A DNA stretch of 6,616 nucleotides from assembly GCA_946480345.1 (NCBI GenBank), contig CAMLJR010000152.1, positions 1 to 6,616 of the forward strand. The letters are read 5' to 3'. Positions within the stretch are counted from its first letter, which is position 1. Each line of letters begins with the position of its first letter. Source of the DNA: an uncultured Spongiibacteraceae bacterium. Its GTDB lineage: Bacteria > Pseudomonadota > Gammaproteobacteria > Pseudomonadales > CAMLJR01. A program made the position numbers and the translations under genes. Below the pieces are notes generated by a model. It did no database searches. It was not told the DNA's origin and saw nothing but the letters and a program-made list of their open reading frames with translations. Of this stretch, positions 1 through 5,172 are shown one piece after another.

Positions 1-827
1 GCAGCGAAGGTGAAACGCGGTTTGCACGCGCACGTAAAGGCGTAATTTTGTGCGCCGGCGGTTTTGTGATGAATCGCGAAATGGTCAAGCGCCATGTGCC
101 GATGCTGCTGCGCTCGAATGCACCGATCGGCACGATCGACGACGGTTCCGGTATTCGCATGGGCATGAGCGTAGGTGCTGCGACGATCAATATGAGCGAA
201 GGTTTTACGACAACGCCGTGGTACCCGCCGTCATCGTTGGTCAAAGGCATTTTCGTCAATCAGCAGGGCCAGCGTTTTATCAACGAAGACTGTTACCACG
301 GCCGCGTCAGCTGGCACATTCTGCAACAGACCGGCGATCGCGTTTATCTGCTGCAAGACAACGCAACCTATGAGCGTAACGAGTACGCCGAGATGTCTCG
401 CGTCGATATCGCCGCCGTTGGCGAAACATGGGAAGAAGTCGAGAGCGAACTGGGTATGCCACGCAATTCGCTGGCGGCCACCGTTCATCTGTACAACGAA
501 TACGCGGCGAAAGGCGAGGATCCGCTATTCAAGAAAGCAGCGAAATGGCTGAAGCCGTTAACCGATGGCCCGTTCGTCGCGCTCGATTACAATATCAGCC
601 ACGTGTTTTATTCGAGCTTCACGCTCGGCGGCCTCGACACCTTGCCGACCGGCCAGGCGCGCGATGAAGATGGTCAGCCCATCACTGGATTATTCGCGGC
701 AGGACGTACCGCTTGCGGTTTACCCAGCTGGGGAGCTGGCTACAGTTCGGGGATGTCGATTGCGGATTGTTCGTTCTTCGGACGTCAGGCTGGTATCAAT
801 GCTGCGAAAGCGGAAAGCCTGGATTGA
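1..827 (+). CDS. FAD-dependent 3-ketosteroid dehydrogenase-like oxidoreductase (3' part, 5' end outside window)
   Basis: The frame is open from the left edge (first full codon at base 3) to TGA at 825-827, giving about 274 C-terminal residues. The start lies outside the window, and the TTG at base 48 is internal. The opening stretch ARKGVILCAGGF matches the segment closing the FAD-binding fold in the fumarate reductase/3-ketosteroid dehydrogenase flavoprotein superfamily. Near the C-terminus, TLGGL, GLFAAGRTACGLP, GYSSGMSIADCSFFGR and QAG form the second FAD-contact region. The closest match I recall is actinobacterial 3-ketosteroid delta4-(5alpha)-dehydrogenase. There the catalytic residues are a central Tyr plus a C-terminal Tyr-x-Ser. 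Plausible equivalents here are the Tyr at 294-296 (in EDCYHGR) and the Tyr-Ser-Ser at 741-749. The expected reaction is FAD-linked dehydrogenation of a 3-keto steroid or similar cyclic ketone in the cytoplasm. The family is certain. The substrate is inferred, and a generic fumarate-reductase-like enzyme is the alternative. Confidence 0.8.
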   Translation, partial: SEGETRFARARKGVILCAGGFVMNREMVKRHVPMLLRSNAPIGTIDDGSGIRMGMSVGAATINMSEGFTTTPWYPPSSLVKGIFVNQQGQRFINEDCYHGRVSWHILQQTGDRVYLLQDNATYERNEYAEMSRVDIAAVGETWEEVESELGMPRNSLAATVHLYNEYAAKGEDPLFKKAAKWLKPLTDGPFVALDYNISHVFYSSFTLGGLDTLPTGQARDEDGQPITGLFAAGRTACGLPSWGAGYSSGMSIADCSFFGRQAGINAAKAESLD

Positions 828-848
828 ATTTCAAAAGCGCTTAAACAC

Positions 849-884
849 AAAGGGCGCCAAGAAGGCGCCCTTTTGTTTTTTTAT
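849..884. terminator. Rho-independent terminator between convergent genes
   Basis: The arms GGGCGCC (852-858) and GGCGCCC (864-870) pair perfectly around a 5-base AAGAA loop. Three A-T pairs extend the stem to 849-873. On the + strand a T-rich tract (871-884, TTTTGTTTTTTTAT) follows directly, so this is a strong terminator for the flavoprotein gene. On the - strand the stem is followed by TTTGTGTTT, a weaker U-tract, so it may also terminate the pyruvate kinase transcript arriving from the right. It fills almost all of the 62-bp space between the two stop codons. Confidence 0.88.
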
Positions 885-889
885 AAAGC

Positions 890-2326
890 TTACTCAATAG
901 AAGTAATTTTCATCGTATTCGTCCCACCGCCCTCGCCCACCCGATCGCCGTAAGTGCACAGCACCAGATCGCCCGAGACGAGCTGACCGTCGGCTTTCAG
1001 ATGGTCGATGCCGGAACCGAGCACATCGCGAATCACTTTCAATTCACGGCTCACCAATACCGGTGTCACACCGCGATAGAGCGCAATGCGATTCAATGTT
1101 TCTTCGTGGCATGACAACGCATAGATCGGCAGACCCGAGCGAATCCGCGACATCCACAGCGGCGTGCTGCCCGATTCGGTCAGACACAAAATGGCCTTGA
1201 CGTTATCGAGGTGATTGGCGGCGTACATCGTCGCCATTGCCAGCGTTTCATCGGTTTTCTTGAAATGCACATCGAGGCGATGACGCGAGGTACGCGCGAG
1301 CGGTTGTTGCTCCGCGCCGATAATGATGCGGCACATCGCCTGCACGACTTTCACCGGATATTTACCCGTCGCCGTTTCAGCCGACAGCATCACTGCGTCA
1401 GTACCATCGAGGACGGCATTCGCCACGTCGAACACCTCGGCACGCGTTGGCACCGGGCTATCGATCATGCTTTCCATCATCTGCGTCGCGGTGATGACGG
1501 CACGGTTAAGCTGGCGCGCACGCAGAATAATTTTCTTCTGCACGCCAATTAATTGCGCATCGCCAATTTCGACACCGAGATCGCCGCGCGCCACCATTAC
1601 CGCATCGGAATGCACGATGATTTTGTCGAGTGTCGCATCGTCGGCCACGGCTTCCGAGCGCTCGATTTTGGCAATCAGCCACGCGTTGCAGCCGCATTTT
1701 TCCGCCGCTGCGCGCGCCAAATCCATATCGTCGGCCGATTTCGGAAATGACACCGCCAGATAATCGAGATTGAGCGTGGCAGCGAATTCAATGTCCGCGT
1801 AATCCTTTTCGGTCAACGCCGGCGCCGATAATCCTCCGCCACGCACGTTGATGCCCTTGTGTGCCGTCAGCGTGCCGCCGGTAATCACACGCGTGTAAAT
1901 GCGCTGACCATCGATGCGTTCGATGCCGAGTTCGACGCGACCGTCGTCGAGTACCAGCACCTGTCCTGCCTTGCAATCGTTCGGCAGATCCGCGTAGGTG
2001 TAACCCACCGTATCCGCAGTCCCCATTTTTTCGGCGAGGCCTCCGTCCAGCACAAATGCCTGACCCGCACTCAGTTCAATGCGCTTTTCGATAAAGCTGC
2101 GAATGCGGATTTTCGGCCCTTGCAGATCGCCCAGCAGCGCGACATATGCACCCAAAGCCTGCGCCACCGCGCGCACGCGCAATGCGACAGCACGATGCCC
2201 CTCGTGATCGCCGTGCGAAAAATTCAGGCGAAACACGTTAACGCCGCTTTCGATCAATTGCCGGATGGTGTTTTCATCGCTGCTCGCAGGACCCAGCGTG
2301 GCGATAATTTTGGTGCGCTTATGCAT
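890..2326 (-). CDS. pykA: Pyruvate kinase, PykA-like (type II)
   Basis: This 478-residue protein transfers phosphate from phosphoenolpyruvate to ADP, giving pyruvate and ATP, the last step of glycolysis and of the Entner-Doudoroff route. The length fits E. coli PykA (480). The N-terminal part of the barrel carries RLNFSHG (33-39), with the Arg, Asn, Ser and His that contact nucleotide and metal. A lid-like B domain runs from about 71 to 168. The family signature WLIAKIERSEAV holds catalytic Lys220 and metal ligand Glu222. MVARGDLGVE supplies Asp249, and ATQMMESM the active-site Thr281. The C-terminal effector domain has TESGSTPLWMSRI and YRGVTPV, which resembles E. coli PykA more than PykF, so activation by AMP or sugar phosphates is more likely than by fructose-1,6-bisphosphate. 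The ATG has only a weak purine-rich site (CGGAA) upstream. It begins 56 bp after gap with no terminator between, so cotranscription is likely. Confidence 0.96.
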   Translation of the reverse strand: MHKRTKIIATLGPASSDENTIRQLIESGVNVFRLNFSHGDHEGHRAVALRVRAVAQALGAYVALLGDLQGPKIRIRSFIEKRIELSAGQAFVLDGGLAEKMGTADTVGYTYADLPNDCKAGQVLVLDDGRVELGIERIDGQRIYTRVITGGTLTAHKGINVRGGGLSAPALTEKDYADIEFAATLNLDYLAVSFPKSADDMDLARAAAEKCGCNAWLIAKIERSEAVADDATLDKIIVHSDAVMVARGDLGVEIGDAQLIGVQKKIILRARQLNRAVITATQMMESMIDSPVPTRAEVFDVANAVLDGTDAVMLSAETATGKYPVKVVQAMCRIIIGAEQQPLARTSRHRLDVHFKKTDETLAMATMYAANHLDNVKAILCLTESGSTPLWMSRIRSGLPIYALSCHEETLNRIALYRGVTPVLVSRELKVIRDVLGSGIDHLKADGQLVSGDLVLCTYGDRVGEGGGTNTMKITSIE

Positions 2327-2382
2327 AACGTTCCGTGAGGTTGGCGATGTTGAGTGATGGCGCTGTGACGGTTACGTGTGGC

Positions 2383-3420
2383 TTAGGCGATGGCTCGCGT
2401 TTTCGATACCACGACACTATTGATCTCGCCGATATGCAGCGCGGTATCGAGCATACGATTTGAGAAGCCCCACTCATTGTCGTACCACGCCAGCACTTTC
2501 ACCAGCTTGCCGGTCACTTTGGTTTGCGTCGCATCGAAAATGCACGACGCCGGCGTGTGATTGAAATCGCTCGACACCAACGGCGCTTCGTTAATTTCCA
2601 GTACGCCTTTGAGCGCGCCATTGGCGGCAGCATGCAACGCGGCGTTGATTTCTTTCACCGATGTTTCGCGGCTGGAAATGAAAGTCAGGTCGAGCAGCGA
2701 TACGTTGATCAACGGCACACGCACGGCTAGGCCGTCGAGCTTGCCGTTCAGCTCCGGAATGACGTCGCCGATAGCCGCAGCGGCGCCGGTTTTGGTCGGG
2801 ATCATCGAGTGTGTGGCCGAGCGCGCGCGGCGAACATCTTCGTGATACACATCGGTCAGACGCTGGTCGTTGGTGTAGGCATGCACGGTGTTCATCAGGC
2901 CGGATTCGATACCGACTGCACGGTGCAGCGTATGTGCCAGCGGCGCGAGACAGTTGGTCGTGCACGATGCATTCGAAATGATGCGATGGTCGGGTGTCAG
3001 CACGTCATGGTTAACGCCGAACACAACCGTGGCGTCCATTCCTTTCCCCGGCGCGGATACCAACACGCGCTCGGCACCGGCTTCGAGATGTTTGGCAGCG
3101 CCGTTGCGATCGGTGAAAAAGCCGGTGCATTCGAGCACCAGATCGACCTTCATTTCGCGCCATGGCAGTTTGGCCGGATCGCGTTCGGACAACATACGAA
3201 TCGGATCGCCCTGTACCGTCATCACACCATCGCCGACCTCAACCGAGCTGGCAAAACGGCCGTGTACGGTGTCGTACTTCAGCAGATGCGCATTGATGCC
3301 GGGCTCGCCCAGATCGTTGACCGCGACAATTTTCAGTTGATTCTGGTAGCCGGATTCATAGCAGGCACGCAGTACATTGCGACCGATGCGGCCAAAGCCA
3401 TTGATGGCGACACGAAGCAT
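2383..3420 (-). CDS. gap: Type I glyceraldehyde-3-phosphate dehydrogenase
   Basis: This 345-residue enzyme catalyses phosphorylating oxidation of glyceraldehyde-3-phosphate to 1,3-bisphosphoglycerate with NAD(P). The N-terminal Rossmann fold starts [10 protein letters not shown] (6-15). Asp36 in VNDLG sits where the acidic residue binds the adenosine ribose of NAD. The active-site motif SNASCTTNC places nucleophile Cys153, and NTVH gives catalytic His180. Substrate-binding segments [14 protein letters not shown] and [12 protein letters not shown] are intact. Residues 191-192 are Val-Tyr where the Bacillus NAD enzyme has Leu-Pro, so cofactor preference is not settled by sequence, although Asp36 favours NAD. 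HAYTNDQ argues against erythrose-4-phosphate dehydrogenase (Epd). The ATG is supported by GGAGG six bases upstream. It lies between hexR and pyk on the same strand, and two HexR-like operators and a TATAAT box precede it, so KDPG-responsive control is likely. The C-terminal tail after MLDTALHI is slightly long. Confidence 0.96.
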   Translation of the reverse strand: MLRVAINGFGRIGRNVLRACYESGYQNQLKIVAVNDLGEPGINAHLLKYDTVHGRFASSVEVGDGVMTVQGDPIRMLSERDPAKLPWREMKVDLVLECTGFFTDRNGAAKHLEAGAERVLVSAPGKGMDATVVFGVNHDVLTPDHRIISNASCTTNCLAPLAHTLHRAVGIESGLMNTVHAYTNDQRLTDVYHEDVRRARSATHSMIPTKTGAAAAIGDVIPELNGKLDGLAVRVPLINVSLLDLTFISSRETSVKEINAALHAAANGALKGVLEINEAPLVSSDFNHTPASCIFDATQTKVTGKLVKVLAWYDNEWGFSNRMLDTALHIGEINSVVVSKTRAIA

Positions 3421-3426
3421 TGGGAA

Positions 3427-3431
3427 CCTCC
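3427..3431 (-). promoter_or_regulatory. Shine-Dalgarno site of gap
   Basis: On the - strand GGAGG lies six bases before the ATG at 3418-3420. It fixes the start codon and suggests efficient translation, as expected for a glycolytic enzyme. It is much stronger than the sites before pyk and hexR. Confidence 0.85.
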
Positions 3432-3447
3432 GATAAGGTTTCGAGAA

Positions 3448-3462
3448 TGTTATTAACTTACA
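3448..3462. promoter_or_regulatory. Second HexR-like operator, overlapping the predicted gap transcription start
   Basis: TGTTATTAACTTACA is a 15-bp imperfect palindrome centred on 3455, with five of seven arm pairs complementary. It keeps the TGT...ACA ends and AT-rich core of the HexR box recalled for Gammaproteobacteria (about TGTAATTAAATTACA). It lies just downstream of the TATAAT at 3464-3469, covering roughly -5 to +10 of the predicted start. A repressor bound there would block initiation. It is weaker than the site at 3500-3514. HexR binding is inferred. Confidence 0.55.
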
Positions 3463-3463
3463 A

Positions 3464-3492
3464 ATTATATCGCCAAACCCAATGAATCGACG
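3464..3492 (-). promoter_or_regulatory. Predicted sigma70 promoter of gap(-pyk)
   Basis: Read on the - strand, a perfect TATAAT -10 box occupies 3464-3469. With a 17-bp spacer the -35 position falls at 3487-3492 and is poor (CGTCGA). With a shorter spacer TCGATT matches at three bases. A strong -10 with a weak -35 suggests dependence on a regulator. The predicted start is near 3457, giving a leader of about 37 bases before the gap ATG. There is no strong terminator between hexR and this promoter, so some readthrough from hexR is also possible. Confidence 0.6.
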
Positions 3493-3499
3493 ATCAATA

Positions 3500-3514
3500 T
3501 GTAATTAATTTACA
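3500..3514. promoter_or_regulatory. HexR operator upstream of gap
   Basis: TGTAATTAATTTACA is a 15-bp palindrome with a single mismatched pair, extended by one more A-T pair to 3499/3515. It is nearly identical to the HexR box recalled from gammaproteobacterial regulon reconstructions (about TGTAATTAAATTACA). Its position between hexR and gap, a known HexR target class, supports the call. Its centre (3507) is about 50 bp upstream of the predicted gap start, beyond the -35 region. It could therefore act cooperatively with the site at 3448-3462 rather than by directly blocking polymerase. Confidence 0.85.
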
Positions 3515-3617
3515 TTCTAAAGCGAAGCCTTCGTTAGCTCTGATAGGACGGCTGAAGGAAAATTCCTCGAACCGACCGAGCTGCTTGATGGTGTTGAATA
3601 CGCTTTTTTAAAAGAAA

Positions 3618-4457
3618 TTATTTGGGAACGCGGGTATCGCGTACGGAATCCTTGATCCGCTTCAGATGCTCTGAAAACGACGGGCCGCGCTGCAGCGAAA
3701 CTGCCGTAGCAAGCACGTCGACCAGCACCAAATGGGCGATGCGCGACGTCATCGGCGTATATAGCTCGGTATCTTCCGGCGTATCGACACCCAGCACGAT
3801 GTCGCACTCATGCGCGAGCGGCGAAGCACCGGCAGTGATGCCAATAACGGTGGCTCCCGCAGTTTTTGCCAGCCGGGCCACATCGAGCATCTGTACCGTC
3901 CGGCCGGTATACGAAATGCAGACAGCCACATCGTCGACGCCCAGCCCCGCGCTGACCATGCGCTGATTCAGTACATCGAGGTGCGCCACCACCGGCACGT
4001 TGCAGCGAAAGAACTTGTGCTGCGCGTCGAGCGCGACCGGCCCCGATGCACCGAGCCCGAAAAACACGATGCTGCGCGCCTTGGTGAGCGCGGCGACTGC
4101 ACGTTCGATGGCTACCGGATCGATCACCGCCTGCGTCGCCTGCAGACTCGCATGCGTCGAAGCGAAAATTTTCGCCACCAGCGCGTCGGTCGAATCGCCA
4201 ATTTCTACGTCCTGCGCCATCTTCGGCAAACCATTGCCGAGTTCCTGCGCCAGCTTCACTTTGAAATCGGGATAACCCTCGCAGCCGAGGCTGCGGCAGA
4301 AGCGGTTGACCGTCGGCTCGCTGACATCCGCCGCTTTGGCAATCGCGGAAATGGATGCCCGAATCGCGCTGGTCGGATCAGCCGAAATCACCTCGGCGAC
4401 CTTACGCGCGGATTTGCTCAACTGACGATTGTTTTGCAGCAGACTCAACAACGACAT
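3618..4457 (-). CDS. hexR: HexR, KDPG-responsive RpiR/MurR-family transcriptional regulator
   Basis: This 279-residue cytoplasmic DNA-binding protein is close in length to Pseudomonas HexR (about 285). The N-terminal RpiR-type helix-turn-helix (about 1-77) contains ISAIAKAADVSEPTVNRF and CRSLGCEGYPDFK. Arg52 and Arg55 align with the recognition-helix arginines reported for Pseudomonas HexR. The C-terminal SIS sugar-phosphate domain (about 120-250) has FFGLGASGPVALDAQHKFFR, ISYTGRT and PEDTELYTPMTSRI. Ser138 and Ser182 align with the two effector-site serines of that protein. HexR in proteobacteria is released or altered by 2-keto-3-deoxy-6-phosphogluconate and controls Entner-Doudoroff and glycolytic genes. 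Here it lies upstream of gap and pyk on the same strand, with HexR boxes before gap. A weak GGAA precedes the ATG. I find no HexR box before hexR itself, so autoregulation is not evident. A generic RpiR regulator is the alternative, but the conserved effector motifs and the operator make HexR very likely. Confidence 0.93.
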   Translation of the reverse strand: MSLLSLLQNNRQLSKSARKVAEVISADPTSAIRASISAIAKAADVSEPTVNRFCRSLGCEGYPDFKVKLAQELGNGLPKMAQDVEIGDSTDALVAKIFASTHASLQATQAVIDPVAIERAVAALTKARSIVFFGLGASGPVALDAQHKFFRCNVPVVAHLDVLNQRMVSAGLGVDDVAVCISYTGRTVQMLDVARLAKTAGATVIGITAGASPLAHECDIVLGVDTPEDTELYTPMTSRIAHLVLVDVLATAVSLQRGPSFSEHLKRIKDSVRDTRVPK

Positions 4458-4652
4458 GCGTCTGGGTTCCAGTATTTTTTTGCCGGCAGGCTAAGTACCA
4501 CGTCCAGAAGGTGAAATCAAAACGAATTGCGGCCGGCTCTGCCTGCGAACGAACTTGGCGCGCGGGATGACCGATCCGACATATTGCTAAAATTTTAGTA
4601 TTTTGAAATTCGATGAGTTAGTATTGCCCCGATCTGCTGCCGAGAACCTCTT
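4458..4652. other. Divergent intergenic region between hexR and the marR gene
   Basis: This 195-bp spacer separates the hexR start (-) from the marR start (+), so it must hold both promoters. The half nearest marR is AT-rich with a palindrome and repeats, described separately. For hexR the only promoter-like pair seen is TTGATT (- strand, 4515-4520) followed 17 bp later by a poor TACTTA, which is weak. GC-rich segments around 4482-4570 show no open reading frame with coding support. Confidence 0.55.
4581..4625. promoter_or_regulatory. Palindromic operator candidate and promoter region for marR
   Basis: CTAAAATTTTAG at 4587-4598 is a perfect 12-bp palindrome with imperfect continuation on both sides. 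TTAGTATT occurs at 4595-4602 and again at 4618-4625, 23 bp apart, and an inverted near-copy ATTGCTAA lies at 4583-4590. TTAGTA (4595-4600) and TAGTAT (4619-4624) are 18 bp apart and could serve as weak -35 and -10 boxes for marR, in which case the palindrome would overlap the -35. MarR-family proteins bind such palindromes as dimers and usually autorepress. Binding by this MarR, or a role at hexR, is inferred from position. Confidence 0.45.
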
Positions 4653-5111
4653 ATGACCCAACACTCACCCATCGCTCCTGCTCTCCCCGCAATCAATGCC
4701 TACGAAGAAGCCATCGGTCTGTTGATTAGCCGCTGCCTAAATCGTGTCACTGATGCCTGCGCTGGCGCCATGGTCGATCTAGATATCAGCAGCCAGCAGT
4801 ACGGGGTGCTGCACTCCATTTATCGCGGCCGCGCGTCGACACCTTCCGCGTTAGCGCGCCTGTGTTTCACCAACACCGCAGCGATTACCTACACGCTCGA
4901 CGTATTGGAAAAGAAAGGTCTGCTGATCAGAAACCGCAGCAGTACCGATCGACGCGTGATCGATCTTGAACTCACCGCCGAAGGGAACGCGCTGATCCAG
5001 GAGTGCATCCCGCGCGCGGTCAATGCGCAAAATCAAGTGCTCAAATCGCTGAGCGAGGCGGAATGCCAGACGCTGCGTTCGCTGTTACGGCGCATCGCCG
5101 ATCAGGATTAA
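4653..5111 (+). CDS. MarR-family winged helix-turn-helix transcriptional regulator
   Basis: This 152-residue protein has the usual MarR length and layout. N- and C-terminal helices (about 12-40 and 112-150) would form the dimer interface. Between them is a winged helix: SSQQYGVLHSIYRG, then the helix-turn-helix around PSALARLCFTNTAAITYTLD and VLEKKGLLIRNRS. The wing is marked by the signature Asp99-Arg100-Arg101 (STDRRVIDLELTAEG). Such regulators commonly respond to aromatic or other carboxylic acids, or to their CoA thioesters, and control an adjacent catabolic or detoxification gene. Here the neighbour is a carboxylic acid reductase gene 61 bp downstream on the same strand with no terminator between, which suggests one transcript and a regulator-target pair. 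The ATG has a poor ribosome site (GAGA). The ligand is unknown and I cannot assign a named subfamily. Confidence 0.9.
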   Translation: MTQHSPIAPALPAINAYEEAIGLLISRCLNRVTDACAGAMVDLDISSQQYGVLHSIYRGRASTPSALARLCFTNTAAITYTLDVLEKKGLLIRNRSSTDRRVIDLELTAEGNALIQECIPRAVNAQNQVLKSLSEAECQTLRSLLRRIADQD

Positions 5112-5149
5112 TTACTTCGTAACGACAACGCGTAGCGACCCCATAAATC

Positions 5150-5161
5150 GACCTTCAGGTC
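5150..5161 (+). repeat. Short inverted repeat abutting the carboxylic acid reductase ribosome site
   Basis: GACCT (5150-5154) and AGGTC (5157-5161) are inverted copies separated by TC, and the Shine-Dalgarno AGGAGG begins at the next base. The two-base gap is too short for a stable RNA hairpin with the full stem. It could be a small protein-binding site or chance. Confidence 0.3.
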
Positions 5162-5167
5162 AGGAGG
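5162..5167 (+). promoter_or_regulatory. Shine-Dalgarno site that sets the GTG start
   Basis: AGGAGG is followed by five bases and then GTG at 5173. The other nearby GTG (5171) runs straight into TGA, and the first in-frame ATG (5227) lacks a comparable site, so GTG 5173 is the preferred start. Confidence 0.85.
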
Positions 5168-5172
5168 CAAGT

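Larger units (their letters stand above)
3421..3617. other. hexR-gap intergenic region
   Basis: This 197-bp spacer holds the gap ribosome site, the TATAAT promoter and the two HexR boxes in its left two-thirds. The part nearest the hexR stop (about 3520-3617) has only weak secondary structure: a four-pair CTCG/CGAG hairpin (3566-3580) and an odd palindrome CGAAGCCTTCG (3523-3533). Neither is followed by a proper U-tract in the hexR direction. I see no small gene in it. Confidence 0.6.

Noticed and set aside
1859..2338. 159-residue open frame on the + strand opposite the 5' end of pyk
   Set aside because: It is antisense to conserved pyruvate kinase codons and has no domain or credible ribosome site.
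2383..3420. Erythrose-4-phosphate dehydrogenase (Epd) instead of GAPDH
   Set aside because: Some segments resemble Epd (LLKYDT, LPWRE), but HAYTNDQ and TKTGAAAA, with HexR-box control and adjacency to pyk, fit GAPDH better.
2809..3456. 215-residue open frame on the + strand opposite gap
   Set aside because: It overlaps the unmistakable gap gene and its ribosome site. The composition is typical of a shadow frame and no motif is visible.
3520..3617. Terminator after hexR
   Set aside because: Only a four-pair hairpin and a short odd palindrome are present, with no U-tract following in the hexR direction.
3810..4514. 234-residue open frame on the + strand opposite hexR
   Set aside because: It is fully antisense to most of hexR, rich in Arg and His as expected for a complementary-frame artefact, and shows no recognisable domain.
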